In this document: one piece after another, positions 27,061 through 36,065 of the stretch | How positions within the stretch are numbered: the stretch's first letter is position 1 | Layout of the letters: every line of letters starts with the position of its first letter | NCBI RefSeq assembly: GCF_001659985.1 | Contig: NZ_LYCS01000002.1 | Coordinates: 310,001-374,000 of the forward strand | Direction: 5' to 3' | DNA from: Oceanobacillus sp. Castelsardo | GTDB lineage: Bacteria > Bacillota > Bacilli > Bacillales > Amphibacillaceae | DNA length: 64,000 nucleotides | Translations under genes and position numbers: made by a program | The notes under the pieces: generated by a model | The model's input: the letters and a program-made list of their open reading frames with translations, nothing else | What the model was told of the DNA's origin: nothing | Databases searched by the model: none

Positions 27061-28674
27061 CTATATTACTAATTGCTTTTCAACTTGTTCTCGTAATTTT
27101 GCCTTTAAGAATTTCCCAACAGAAGTTTTCGGTATTTCATCCATGAAAAGCACTTCATCAGGTAGCCACCACTTAGCAAACTGTGGCCGTAAATATTCCA
27201 TTATTTCATCTTTAGTAACCTTGTGTTGTGCACCATCTTTCAATACAATGCAAGCAACAGGTCTTTCCTGCCATTTTGGATCAGGTATGGAGACCACAGC
27301 TGCCTCAAATACAGATTCATGGGCCATAAGTGCATTTTCTAAATCCACAGATGAAATCCACTCTCCACCACTCTTAATCAAATCCTTTGTACGATCTACA
27401 ATTTTAATAATTCCTTCCTCATCAATGGTTACGACATCTCCCGTATGTAACCATCCATTTTGGAAGGCGTCCGAATTACTATCCCCTTTATAATAAGCAT
27501 CTGCAATCCATGGGCCACGAATGAGTAGTTCACCCATGTCTTTTCCATCAGGCTTGACTTCCCCATTTTCATTCACCGCTTTTATTTCAATTCCAGGTAC
27601 TACTAATCCCTGTTTAGATAGCAATTCTAAACGTTCATCAACCGGAAGATCCGATTGGTAACTTTTTACCCGTGTTACCGACACAAGTGGTGAGGTCTCC
27701 GTCATACCATATCCGTGTAAAAATGGAATTCCATATTTGGATTCAAACATATGAATCATCCCTTTTGGCGCTGCGGAACCCCCACATAATAAAGCGCGTA
27801 GACTACTAGTATTATAAGTACCTTCTTCCAATTCCTTCAATAAACCTAACCATATCGTTGGAACACCCGCTGAAAAGGTAACCTTATACTCTTCTAACAT
27901 TTCTGCGATTATTTTTGGTGTCATATTTGGTCCCGGAAAAACTTGTGTTGTACCCATCCATGTAGCCGCGAATGGCATACCCCAAGCATTTACATGAAAC
28001 ATCGGAACAACTGGTAAAACTACATCCGCTTCGGATAATGCCAGTGTATCTGTCATACCCAATGCCATACTGTGTAAATAGATTCCTCGGTGGGTATAGA
28101 TCACACCTTTTGGTTTTCCAGTAGTACCGGATGTATAACAAATACCCGCTGGATCATTTTCATCAATTTTTGTAGTAAATTCATAGGTATTATCTGCTTT
28201 ATCTAATAATTGTTCATAGGAATAAACTGGTTGTAGGGAGGTTTCTGGGAGTCTTTCATTGTCTGTCATAATAACATATGCTTCTACTGTTTTAAGTTCA
28301 TCTTTAATACTTTCAATTAGTGGGAATAAATCTTCATCTATTAACAATATTTTGTTTTCTGCGTGGTTTATAATATAAATTAAATGTTCCTTCGACAGTC
28401 GAAAATTAATTGTGTGTAGAACCGCACCCATACTCGGTACAGCAAAATATGCCTCTAAGTGCCGGTGATGGTTCCAGGCAAGCGTTCCAACTCGATCTCC
28501 TTTTTTAACCCCTAATGATTCAAGAGCACTTCCCAATCGCTTCATTCTACCTACTGTGTCTTTATAGGTAAATAATTGCACTCCGTTTTGCGTCCTTGAA
28601 ATGACTTCTTTCTTCGGAAAATACTGCTCTGTTCGTTTAATCATAGAGGCAATAGTTAATTGTGTATCCATCAT
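27061..28674 (-). CDS. AMP-forming acyl-CoA ligase (D)
   Basis: The 537-residue ligase has YTSGTTGKPKGV, YGMTETSPL, HTGDVV and PKTSVGKFLK. It follows the family of medium/long-chain fatty acid ligases of the AlkK type. The start ATG follows AAGGAGG by eight bases. The gene is single, with a near-consensus sigma-A promoter, a cre site just after the start point, and a 17-bp motif in the promoter spacer shared with the thiolase-racemase operon, which suggests joint regulation. Confidence 0.87.
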   Translation of the reverse strand: MMDTQLTIASMIKRTEQYFPKKEVISRTQNGVQLFTYKDTVGRMKRLGSALESLGVKKGDRVGTLAWNHHRHLEAYFAVPSMGAVLHTINFRLSKEHLIYIINHAENKILLIDEDLFPLIESIKDELKTVEAYVIMTDNERLPETSLQPVYSYEQLLDKADNTYEFTTKIDENDPAGICYTSGTTGKPKGVIYTHRGIYLHSMALGMTDTLALSEADVVLPVVPMFHVNAWGMPFAATWMGTTQVFPGPNMTPKIIAEMLEEYKVTFSAGVPTIWLGLLKELEEGTYNTSSLRALLCGGSAAPKGMIHMFESKYGIPFLHGYGMTETSPLVSVTRVKSYQSDLPVDERLELLSKQGLVVPGIEIKAVNENGEVKPDGKDMGELLIRGPWIADAYYKGDSNSDAFQNGWLHTGDVVTIDEEGIIKIVDRTKDLIKSGGEWISSVDLENALMAHESVFEAAVVSIPDPKWQERPVACIVLKDGAQHKVTKDEIMEYLRPQFAKWWLPDEVLFMDEIPKTSVGKFLKAKLREQVEKQLVI

Positions 28675-28694
28675 GATACATTCCTCCTTCATCA

Positions 28695-28709
28695 TAACAA
28701 CTTTTGTTA
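28695..28709. promoter_or_regulatory. Inverted repeat in the ligase D leader
   Basis: TAACAA-ctt-TTGTTA is a perfect 6-bp dyad overlapping the edge of the cre site and lying upstream of the ribosome binding site. Confidence 0.35.
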
Positions 28710-28719
28710 ACGTTTACAT
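28705..28719 (-). promoter_or_regulatory. CcpA cre site before ligase D
   Basis: The minus strand reads ATGTAAACGTTAACA, which fits the Bacillus cre consensus WTGNAANCGNWNNCW at every position. It lies just after the predicted start point, the usual place for catabolite repression. Confidence 0.65.
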
Positions 28720-28729
28720 ATACTATATA

Positions 28730-28758
28730 ATTTTAAATATTCCGAATTATAATGTCAA
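28730..28758 (-). promoter_or_regulatory. Sigma-A promoter of ligase D
   Basis: TTGACA (28753-28758), 17 bases, TAAAAT (28730-28735) on the minus strand. Confidence 0.75.
28735..28751. promoter_or_regulatory. 17-bp shared motif, copy 1
   Basis: AAATATTCCGAATTATA, with ATTC-c-GAAT at its core, fills the spacer of the ligase D promoter. An identical copy is at 35038-35054. Confidence 0.5.
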
Positions 28759-28861
28759 GCATAAAAAGAATTAATAACGACGTATATTTAGTGTCTATAA
28801 TCAAAGGTCAACTAAACAGTATTGAGCTCCAAATTTTATAATCACATAAATAGATGTGTCC

Positions 28862-28889
28862 AAGTGCTACCCTTTAGGAAGTAGCACTT
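28862..28889 (+). terminator. Terminator-like hairpin oriented towards the plus strand
   Basis: AAGTGCTAC pairs with GTAGCACTT and is followed by TTTACATTTTTT on the plus strand. The flanking genes are on the minus strand, so it may instead act in both directions. Confidence 0.45.
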
Positions 28890-28924
28890 TTACATTTTTT
28901 AATATGTTATATTTATGAGCCTTC

Positions 28925-29965
28925 TTATAAAAGTCTATTATTCCTAGCCTCTTCTGCAAACTCTATTAAATTTGTAATTCCTTTATTTAAGTTAGAAAAT
29001 CTTTCATCTTTCACTTCACCAATTTTCCATCTATAATAAAGTTGTTGTAGAATGCCCGCCAATTTATAAAAACCAAATGTTAAATAAAAATTAATATTGG
29101 TTACATCTCGGCCAGATAATTGGACATATCTTTCTAGAAATTCCCTTCTACTATAAAAACCTGGATTTGCTGTCACAGCAGTAATCCCTACATCAACTTC
29201 CTCATCAATCCAATATACAAGGGTGGAGCCTAAATCAGTTAAAGGATCACCTACCGTAGCTAGTTCCCAATCAAAGACGCCAACAATTTTACTAGAGTCG
29301 TTGCGGTCAAACATCATATTATTCAATTTAAAATCATTATGGACAATAGTAGCTTCTTCGTTTATTGGTATATTGTCTACTAACCATTTTTCAATATTTC
29401 CAATGCTTCCTGGTACATCATCGGTCTTTGAATTTTCATGGCGTTTAATCCATCCATAAACTTGACGAGTTAAATAACCTTCTGGCTTTCCTATATTACT
29501 AAGATTGGACTTTTCAATATCAATGTTCTGTAGTTCAACTAGTGCCTTAATAACCGATTCTGATACATTTTTACCAGTTTGTTCTGTTTTCCCAAATTGT
29601 TTGGGAATGTCGTTATCGATTACTATACCATTTCTTTTTTCCATAAGGTAAAAATGTTTATCCATTATTTTTGGCTCTTCGCAATAGATGAATGGTTTCG
29701 GAGCTAGAGGGAAAACAGGGTTGACTTTCTTTAATATGCGGTATTCTCTTTCCATATCATGTGCTTTTGGTGGAGTATATCCGAATGGTGGTCTTCTTAA
29801 TACTGCTTCCCATTCTCCAATCTTAATCATATAGGTTAAATTAGAATAGCCTTCCGTAAATTGCTTAATCTCCATTTTCTCAGTAGGTATTCCTTCTATG
29901 TTTGAACGTATATAACTTTCAACCTTTTCCCAGTCTATCGTTCTATCTGTTGTACTCTTTCGCAC
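28925..29965 (-). CDS. APH-type acyl-CoA kinase, ACAD10/ACAD11 N-domain-like
   Basis: The 346-residue protein has the aminoglycoside phosphotransferase fold. It shows the catalytic loop H209-N-D211-FKLNN216 and the metal-binding D232 in FDWELATVGDPLTDLG. The segments LRRPPFG, HDMEREYRIL and GYLTRQVYGWIKR match the kinase half of ACAD10/ACAD11 and the bacterial LvaA group, which phosphorylate 4-hydroxyacyl-CoA. It is therefore probably not an antibiotic resistance gene. The start is GTG behind GGAGG. It is the last gene of the thiolase-racemase operon; a dehydrogenase resembling the other half of ACAD11 is at 40467. Confidence 0.82.
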   Translation of the reverse strand: MRKSTTDRTIDWEKVESYIRSNIEGIPTEKMEIKQFTEGYSNLTYMIKIGEWEAVLRRPPFGYTPPKAHDMEREYRILKKVNPVFPLAPKPFIYCEEPKIMDKHFYLMEKRNGIVIDNDIPKQFGKTEQTGKNVSESVIKALVELQNIDIEKSNLSNIGKPEGYLTRQVYGWIKRHENSKTDDVPGSIGNIEKWLVDNIPINEEATIVHNDFKLNNMMFDRNDSSKIVGVFDWELATVGDPLTDLGSTLVYWIDEEVDVGITAVTANPGFYSRREFLERYVQLSGRDVTNINFYLTFGFYKLAGILQQLYYRWKIGEVKDERFSNLNKGITNLIEFAEEARNNRLL

Positions 29966-29991
29966 TCATTCATCCTCCTCTCATCTAAGAT

Positions 29992-30771
29992 TTACTTTCC
30001 AGTAAAATCGGGAGAGCGCTTTTCTAAGAATGCTTGTATCCCTTCCTTGGAATCTTCTGTTTGAAACATTAAGGTTTGAATCATATTTTCTTGCATGATA
30101 CTTGTTTCATGAGAAAATTCACTTGCATGGTTTAATAGATATTTAACAAACCGGTTGGAAACTGGCGGACCTTTTACTATGAATTGGGCGAATTCTGTTG
30201 CATCTTCCAATAAATTCCTGCTTGTTGACAATCGATTTACAATGCCTTTTTCAAAAACTTCTTCAGCAGTAATTCTTCTTCCAGAAGCTACCCATTCTTT
30301 TGCTGTTTGTGTTGGGACATTATCGGCTAATAATTTGATTAGACCTAAATCCGGTGACAACCCAATGTTCCTAAAACTGGATATAAATAATGCATTTTTA
30401 TCAGCAATAATAAAATCAGATGCAAGTGCAAGACTAAACCCTGCACCAGCCGCAAATCCGTGGACTGCTGTGATTACAAATTTATCTAAATGAAGGATTG
30501 CTTTTGTTAAGGATGATGATTTTTTCATCGAATCCATTACTTCTTTCGGGCTACTATCCGGATTCATGGAACTGATATCCCCACCTGAACAGAATGCTTT
30601 CCCCTCTCCGGATAAAATAATTGCTTTTACTTCATCATCCTTTTCTGCATCTTTAAGGGCGGAAAGCAGTGCAGAAACTAAGTCGCCGGAAAGAGAATTT
30701 CTTTTTTCTGGACGATTCATGGTAAGGTAAGCAATGTTATTTTTTTTGCACACCTTTAATACTTCCGTCAT
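29992..30771 (-). CDS. Crotonase of PaaG-like type
   Basis: The 259-residue protein has GKAFCSGGD and GFAAGAGFSLALASD for the oxyanion hole. Both hydratase glutamates are absent, and LSPDLG supplies a PaaG-type aspartate. An enoyl-CoA isomerase role is more likely than hydration. Its start overlaps the stop of the upstream nitronate monooxygenase-like gene by four bases. Confidence 0.8.
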   Translation of the reverse strand: MTEVLKVCKKNNIAYLTMNRPEKRNSLSGDLVSALLSALKDAEKDDEVKAIILSGEGKAFCSGGDISSMNPDSSPKEVMDSMKKSSSLTKAILHLDKFVITAVHGFAAGAGFSLALASDFIIADKNALFISSFRNIGLSPDLGLIKLLADNVPTQTAKEWVASGRRITAEEVFEKGIVNRLSTSRNLLEDATEFAQFIVKGPPVSNRFVKYLLNHASEFSHETSIMQENMIQTLMFQTEDSKEGIQAFLEKRSPDFTGK

Positions 30772-31757
30772 TTTTTCACCCCCATTTTTATGGCCTTTTT
30801 GGAAACATCTTTAATCGCCTGATAATAACCTTGTTTTAATTCCTCAACAATTTCAGCAACAGTCTGAACCTTGATAATTGGACCAATACCTTGCCCTGCG
30901 CCCCAAATATCTTTCCAAGCCTTCACTTCCGAATTCCTAAGTTCCGAAAAATCAATCTTATCCTTTTTCTTCAAATTATTAGGATCAAGTCCACTTCTCT
31001 CAATACTTGGGATTAAATAGTTTGCATGAACCCCACTAAATGAATCCGTGTAAATAATATCTTCAATAGACGCTTCTACAAGCATCTCCTTATACTCATC
31101 TTGAGCCAAACTTTCTTCCGATGGTATGAAGCGTGTACCTATGTAGGCGTAATCAGCTCCCAAAATTTCTGAAATAAGAATGTCTTCCCCTTTTGACATC
31201 CCACCAGATAAAGCTATCGGTCCATCAAAAAATTCTCTTACTTCATGGACGAAAGAAATTGGGTTATAGGTCCCTGCGTGTCCACCCGCTCCACTGGCTA
31301 CAAGAACTAGGCCGTCTGCACCTTTTTCAATCGCTTTTTTAGCAAATTTAATATTAATCACATCAGAGAATACAATTCCACCATATTCCCGGACAATCTC
31401 AACAACAGGTCCGGGATCTCCAAGGGACGTAATGACAACAGGGGGTTGGTATTTTCTAATTAACTCTAAATCCTCTACATATCGTTTGTTTGAGCGATGA
31501 ACAATAAAGTTTACACCCCATGGAGCGATTTTCTTACCCGGATTTTCTTTTTGTATCCTATCCAATTCAGATGTAATTTCGTTCATCCAATTCTCTAAAA
31601 CTTCTTCCGTTCGGGCATTTAAAACAGGAAAAGTACCAATAACACCTGATGCACAAGCATTGATAACCATTTTAGGACTATTAATTAAAAACATTGGTGC
31701 AACGATCACTGGCAAATCGACTGAATCCCTAATTCTTTCTATTGCTTCACTTCTCAC
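30768..31757 (-). CDS. Nitronate monooxygenase/2-nitropropane dioxygenase family flavoprotein
   Basis: The 329-residue FMN TIM-barrel protein has VIVAPMF near the N-terminus and ASGAGGHAG with the catalytic histidine H160, then ALSGG and AYIGTRF phosphate-binding loops. Members oxidise nitronates, but relatives within beta-oxidation operons may be enoyl reductases or have unknown roles. The start is GTG at 31755-31757 behind GGAGGGG. Confidence 0.82.
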   Translation of the reverse strand: MRSEAIERIRDSVDLPVIVAPMFLINSPKMVINACASGVIGTFPVLNARTEEVLENWMNEITSELDRIQKENPGKKIAPWGVNFIVHRSNKRYVEDLELIRKYQPPVVITSLGDPGPVVEIVREYGGIVFSDVINIKFAKKAIEKGADGLVLVASGAGGHAGTYNPISFVHEVREFFDGPIALSGGMSKGEDILISEILGADYAYIGTRFIPSEESLAQDEYKEMLVEASIEDIIYTDSFSGVHANYLIPSIERSGLDPNNLKKKDKIDFSELRNSEVKAWKDIWGAGQGIGPIIKVQTVAEIVEELKQGYYQAIKDVSKKAIKMGVKK

Positions 31758-31780
31758 TGTGAACCCCTCCCCCGTTTGAT

Positions 31781-32551
31781 TTATTTATGTGTAAACACAG
31801 GTTTTCTTTTTTCAATAAATGCGCTAACGCCTTCTTTTGCATCCTCTGTTACAAATAGATCATCAAATAATTGCTTTTCCATTTGTAGACCTTCTTCTAA
31901 CGATAATTCACTTCCGACATTTACTAATCGTTTTATTCTACTTAACGCTTGAAGGGATTGGCTTGCCAATTTGTATGCCAGTTTTTCTGCAGCTTCCATC
32001 CCTTCCCCTTTTGGTACTACTTGATTGACGATTCCCAATCTATGTGCTTCCCCAGCACTAACTGGATCCCCGGTAAACATAATTTCCTTCGCCTTGGACG
32101 GGCCAACAATCCTAGGAAGACGTTGGGTACCCCCACCACCTGGTAACAAACCTAGATTAACTTCAGGTAGTCCTATTTTCGCATGATCCTCTGCAATTCT
32201 AATATCACAAGCTAGAGAAAGTTCTAACCCACCACCAAGAGTAAATCCATTCAACATTGCAATAGTTGGTTTCGAGACACTTTCAATCATGTTAAGAACG
32301 GCGTGAATATCAATTTCATCTCCCTTTTCGGGATCTCGTTCAGGAAATTCCTTAATATCTGCACCAGCCATAAACGCTCTATCACCTGCACCTGTCAAAA
32401 TTATAGAGATTACTTCTTTGTCTTCTTGTAGTTGTTTAAATACGAAATTTAATTCCTTTGTTACCTTTTGGCTAAGGACATTCATTGGCGGATTATCGAT
32501 TGTAACTGTCGCAACCCCATTTTTCTTACTTACAGATAATAATTCAATCAT
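31781..32551 (-). CDS. Enoyl-CoA hydratase
   Basis: The 256-residue crotonase keeps both hydratase glutamates: E110 in GGGLELSLA and E130 in GLPEVNLG, plus AFMAGADI and PGGGGTQRLPR. It should hydrate trans-2-enoyl-CoA to (S)-3-hydroxyacyl-CoA. It lies in the middle of the thiolase-racemase operon. AGGGAG gives the ribosome binding site. Confidence 0.9.
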   Translation of the reverse strand: MIELLSVSKKNGVATVTIDNPPMNVLSQKVTKELNFVFKQLQEDKEVISIILTGAGDRAFMAGADIKEFPERDPEKGDEIDIHAVLNMIESVSKPTIAMLNGFTLGGGLELSLACDIRIAEDHAKIGLPEVNLGLLPGGGGTQRLPRIVGPSKAKEIMFTGDPVSAGEAHRLGIVNQVVPKGEGMEAAEKLAYKLASQSLQALSRIKRLVNVGSELSLEEGLQMEKQLFDDLFVTEDAKEGVSAFIEKRKPVFTHK

Positions 32552-32627
32552 GTGACCATCTCCCTAAAATTAATTTAATACAGGGCCTACATTCATTCCC
32601 AAAAATATGTAAACCCTTATATCTCTT

Positions 32628-33764
32628 TTATTTAACTGCATCGCTTTCTTCCAAAATTTCTTTTGTATGTTCCCCTAGCTTAGGAGCTTGTCCTCTAATC
32701 CTCCCTGGGGTCTCTGATAATTTAATTGGAATTCCAACTTGTTTTACTGTGCCTAGTTCATCATGATTAACATTTTTAATCATTTCTCGAGCTTTTACTT
32801 GTGGATTTTCTATCATTTCATCAAATGAAAGAACTGGAGTTACACATGAATCTACCATAGAGAAAATCTCCATCCACTCATCTAACGACTTTTGGAATAT
32901 AATGTTTTGAATTTCTATTTTCATTTGATCTTGGACTTCCATTGGTGCATCTAACTGCGAAATAAAGTTTTCTTTACCAATCGCCTTACAAAATCCACTC
33001 CAGAATTTCAGCTCTAGTGCCCCAACAGACATCCATTTTTTATCTTTTGTTTGGTATACTTCATAGCAAGCTAGCTTACCACTTAATACTAACTCTCCTC
33101 TGTTTGGATGATTATTTGTAGCTAGATAACCAGGTAAAAGGGTTGGTAACCAAGAAATAACTCCATCCATCATCGAAATATCTACCATTTGACCTTTGCC
33201 TGTTTTTTCCCTTCCAAATAATGCAAGTAAGATACCAACAGCAGCTGGAAGTGCTCCCCCACCAATATCAGCTATCTGCGCCGCTGGAATTTGGGGCTTT
33301 CCGTTTCTTTCTCCCATCATATTTAGCAAACCAGCATAACTAATATAGTTAACATCATGACCTGGTACGTTAGCATATGGGCCATCTTGACCATATCCTG
33401 TAATCGCACAATAAATAATACCTGGATTTATTTCTTTTAATGTTTCATAATCCAATCCCAATCGTTTCATTACCCCTGGCCGGAATGACTCGATTACTAC
33501 ATCAGCTTCTTCAACTAACTTAAGAAAATATTCTTTATCATCTGCTGATTTCAAATTCAAACACACACTCTTTTTATTTCGATTTAAAGAATGATAAAAT
33601 GCACTGTCTTCATCAACTTTCGGCATGTATTCCCTTGCATAATCACCAATACTAGGTTCCTCTATTTTAATAACTTCTGCTCCGAAATCTCCAAGAATCA
33701 TAGAACAATAGGGTCCAGGTAATAAACGAGACAGGTCCAATACACGAATAGATGTTAGTGGCAA
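32628..33764 (-). CDS. Alpha-methylacyl-CoA racemase-like, CaiB/BaiF family
   Basis: The 378-residue class III CoA-transferase-fold protein has H136 (PGHDVNY), D166 (QIADIGGG) and E251 (GALELKFW). These equal H126, D156 and E241 of the Mycobacterium tuberculosis alpha-methylacyl-CoA racemase with a constant +10 offset. Class III CoA-transferases share only the aspartate, so a racemase of 2-methylacyl-CoA is favoured. That points to methyl-branched substrates whose 2R form must become 2S before dehydrogenation. The start is TTG at 33762-33764 behind AGGAGG. Confidence 0.8.
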   Translation of the reverse strand: MPLTSIRVLDLSRLLPGPYCSMILGDFGAEVIKIEEPSIGDYAREYMPKVDEDSAFYHSLNRNKKSVCLNLKSADDKEYFLKLVEEADVVIESFRPGVMKRLGLDYETLKEINPGIIYCAITGYGQDGPYANVPGHDVNYISYAGLLNMMGERNGKPQIPAAQIADIGGGALPAAVGILLALFGREKTGKGQMVDISMMDGVISWLPTLLPGYLATNNHPNRGELVLSGKLACYEVYQTKDKKWMSVGALELKFWSGFCKAIGKENFISQLDAPMEVQDQMKIEIQNIIFQKSLDEWMEIFSMVDSCVTPVLSFDEMIENPQVKAREMIKNVNHDELGTVKQVGIPIKLSETPGRIRGQAPKLGEHTKEILEESDAVK

Positions 33765-33801
33765 CTTAGGTTCCTCCTTTCTTTTATATATGTGGTAGTC
33801 A

Positions 33802-34953
33802 TCAATCTAATCTTTCAATAATGGTAGCGTTCGCCATACCATGCCCTTCACACATCGTTTGTAGTCCATATCGGCCGCCAGTTCTTTCTAGTTCGCTCAT
33901 CATTGTAATCATTAAACGTCCACCACTAGCACCAAGTGGATGACCAAGTGAGATTGCTCCACCATTTGGGTTTAATTTTTTAGGATCTGCTCCAGTTTCT
34001 ACTAACCAAGCCATTGGAACGGAGGCAAATGCTTCGTTTACCTCAAAAATATCAATATCATTAATAGTGAGTCCAGATTTTTCAAGGGCCTTTTGTGTAG
34101 CTTGGATTGGTCCAGTCAGCATTAAAGTTGGATCAGATCCTACAACTATACGAGTACGAACTTTGAATCTAGGTTTTAATCCTAGTTCTTTTGCTTTCTC
34201 ACTTGACATTAGAAGGATTGCATTTGCTCCATCACTAATTTGACTAGAGTTTCCTGCCGTAATATTTCCATCTTTTTTAAACGAAGGTCTTAGACTACCC
34301 AATTTTTCAACACTCGTATTTTCACGTGGTCCCTCATCATCCTTCATCACAGCCGTCGTACCATCTGGTAAAGTAACTTCTAAAGGCATAATTTCTTTCT
34401 CAAATCTACCTTCCTTACGAGCTTTTATTGCCTTTTGATGACTTTCTAATGAGAACTTATCCATTTCCTCACGAGTGAATCCCCACTTTTCTGCAATACG
34501 GTCAGCAGATAACCCTTGGTGAATTATTTCGTATTTTGAGGTTAATTCCTCACTAAAATCCACGTCTAATCTATTCGATCCTATTGGTACACGCGACATG
34601 TTTTCAATACCACCAGCAATCACAACATCCATATCTCCACTAATAATTGCCTGGGCCGCAAAATGAACAGCCTGTTGACTAGATCCACACTGTCTATCTA
34701 TAGTCGTACCAGGCACTTCAATAGGGAATCCTGCTTGTAATGCCGCAACTCTAGCAATATCTAACGATTGCTCTCCAACTTGAGAAACACAACCGAAAAT
34801 AACATCTTCTACTAAACTTGAAGAAATGCCAGCTCTTTTCACCACTTCTGCTAACGGTTTGGCTGCTAAATCTTCCGCACGTATCTCACTCAAGGCACCA
34901 TTCCTTTTTCCTACAGGGGTTCTAACCCATTCAACAATAACAGCTTCACGCAT
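33802..34953 (-). CDS. Acetyl-CoA acyltransferase (thiolase)
   Basis: The 383-residue thiolase shows the nucleophile C89 (DRQCGSSQQ), H338 (SLGHPLG) and C368 (TMCEGHG). It is of the degradative type that cleaves 3-oxoacyl-CoA. The last motif is CEGHG rather than the common CxGxGxG order, as in the fadI/SCP2-like side groups. It leads the six-gene operon thiolase, racemase, hydratase, NMO-like, crotonase, kinase. Confidence 0.9.
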   Translation of the reverse strand: MREAVIVEWVRTPVGKRNGALSEIRAEDLAAKPLAEVVKRAGISSSLVEDVIFGCVSQVGEQSLDIARVAALQAGFPIEVPGTTIDRQCGSSQQAVHFAAQAIISGDMDVVIAGGIENMSRVPIGSNRLDVDFSEELTSKYEIIHQGLSADRIAEKWGFTREEMDKFSLESHQKAIKARKEGRFEKEIMPLEVTLPDGTTAVMKDDEGPRENTSVEKLGSLRPSFKKDGNITAGNSSQISDGANAILLMSSEKAKELGLKPRFKVRTRIVVGSDPTLMLTGPIQATQKALEKSGLTINDIDIFEVNEAFASVPMAWLVETGADPKKLNPNGGAISLGHPLGASGGRLMITMMSELERTGGRYGLQTMCEGHGMANATIIERLD

Positions 34954-35037
34954 ACTCTTTTCCCTCCTTCATCCGCCCTTTTGAAATCCCTTACAATTTC
35001 AAATGGCAAATAATTAATAAATAATTCAATAGCATTA

Positions 35038-35054
35038 AAATATTCCGAATTATA
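35038..35054. promoter_or_regulatory. 17-bp shared motif, copy 2
   Basis: Identical to 28735-28751 and located about 90 bases before the thiolase start, in the likely promoter of the six-gene operon. Weak -35 and -10 boxes flank it here. Confidence 0.5.
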
Positions 35055-35094
35055 CAATCACAATTATACCATTACTATATAAAAAAAAGAAAGT

Positions 35095-35865
35095 TTATCT
35101 CGGTTGCATACGGATTGCCCCGTCCAACCGGATTGTTTCTCCATTTAACATCGGATTTTCTATAATACTTTGTACTAAATGTCCAAATTCCTTAGGAAGC
35201 CCCAGTCTTGAAGGGAAAGGAACCATAGCACCTAACGCTGTTCTGACTTTTTCCGATGCCCCTGCAAAAAGCGGTGTTTCAAATAGTCCCGGTGCAATAG
35301 TAAGTACTCTTATGCCTTCAGAAGCCAAATCTCTGGCAATAGGTAACGTCATACCAACAATACCACCTTTAGAAGCACTATACGCTACTTGACCTATCTG
35401 TCCTTCAAATGCAGCTACAGATGCGGTATTAATTATAACCCCTCTTTCACCATTCTCGTTTGGTTTATTCCCACTCATTTTTTCTGCTGAAAGGCGAATA
35501 GTATTAAACGTTCCTACTAAGTTTACCTGTATTACTTTGTTAAAATTCCCTAAGTCATGAACCCCTTTTCTACTGCTATACGTTTTCTCAGCGATTCCAA
35601 TACCGGCACAATTAACTAGTGTATTGATATTCCCGAAAGTACTTATCGCATGTTCTAAACCCACCTGCACACTATCTTCATTTGTAACATCTGTTCTAAT
35701 AAAAGAAACATTTTTCCCAAGTTCCTCTACTAAATTTCTTCCTTTATTTTCTTGTAAGTCAAGGATTGTAACTTTTCCACCTTTTGCAACAATGTTTCTT
35801 GTTGTTGCTTCACCTAATCCCGATGCTCCCCCTGTAACTACAGCTGATACTTGATTTAATTCCAT
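35095..35865 (-). CDS. SDR oxidoreductase, HSD10-like 3-hydroxyacyl-CoA dehydrogenase
   Basis: The 256-residue short-chain dehydrogenase has [17 protein letters not shown], and catalytic S-Y-K in NTASVAAF...YSASKGG. Its pattern is that of type II 3-hydroxyacyl-CoA dehydrogenases (HSD17B10-like), which accept 2-methyl-3-hydroxyacyl-CoA. The ATG at 35865 is preferred to the GTG six bases upstream. It probably precedes the thiolase gene in transcription. Confidence 0.85.
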   Translation of the reverse strand: MELNQVSAVVTGGASGLGEATTRNIVAKGGKVTILDLQENKGRNLVEELGKNVSFIRTDVTNEDSVQVGLEHAISTFGNINTLVNCAGIGIAEKTYSSRKGVHDLGNFNKVIQVNLVGTFNTIRLSAEKMSGNKPNENGERGVIINTASVAAFEGQIGQVAYSASKGGIVGMTLPIARDLASEGIRVLTIAPGLFETPLFAGASEKVRTALGAMVPFPSRLGLPKEFGHLVQSIIENPMLNGETIRLDGAIRMQPR

Positions 35866-36065
35866 GATCACTTCTCTCCTCGTTCGGTTTATAGTTATTT
35901 TAGGTCCTTAAGGATTCTTAGCAATAATTAGAAATAGCTAATTCATTTTTATTTTTACTACTTCCTGTGAATACCATTCAATGACATCATTCTAGTATTT
36001 TTAATAGTTCATAGTTATACACACCTAAACCTACAGCTGTATTTCTATATCATAAACCTTTCACA

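Noticed and set aside
28925-29965. Aminoglycoside resistance kinase
   Set aside because: Only the fold is shared; the segments around the catalytic loop match ACAD10/ACAD11-type kinases and it lies in an acyl-CoA operon.
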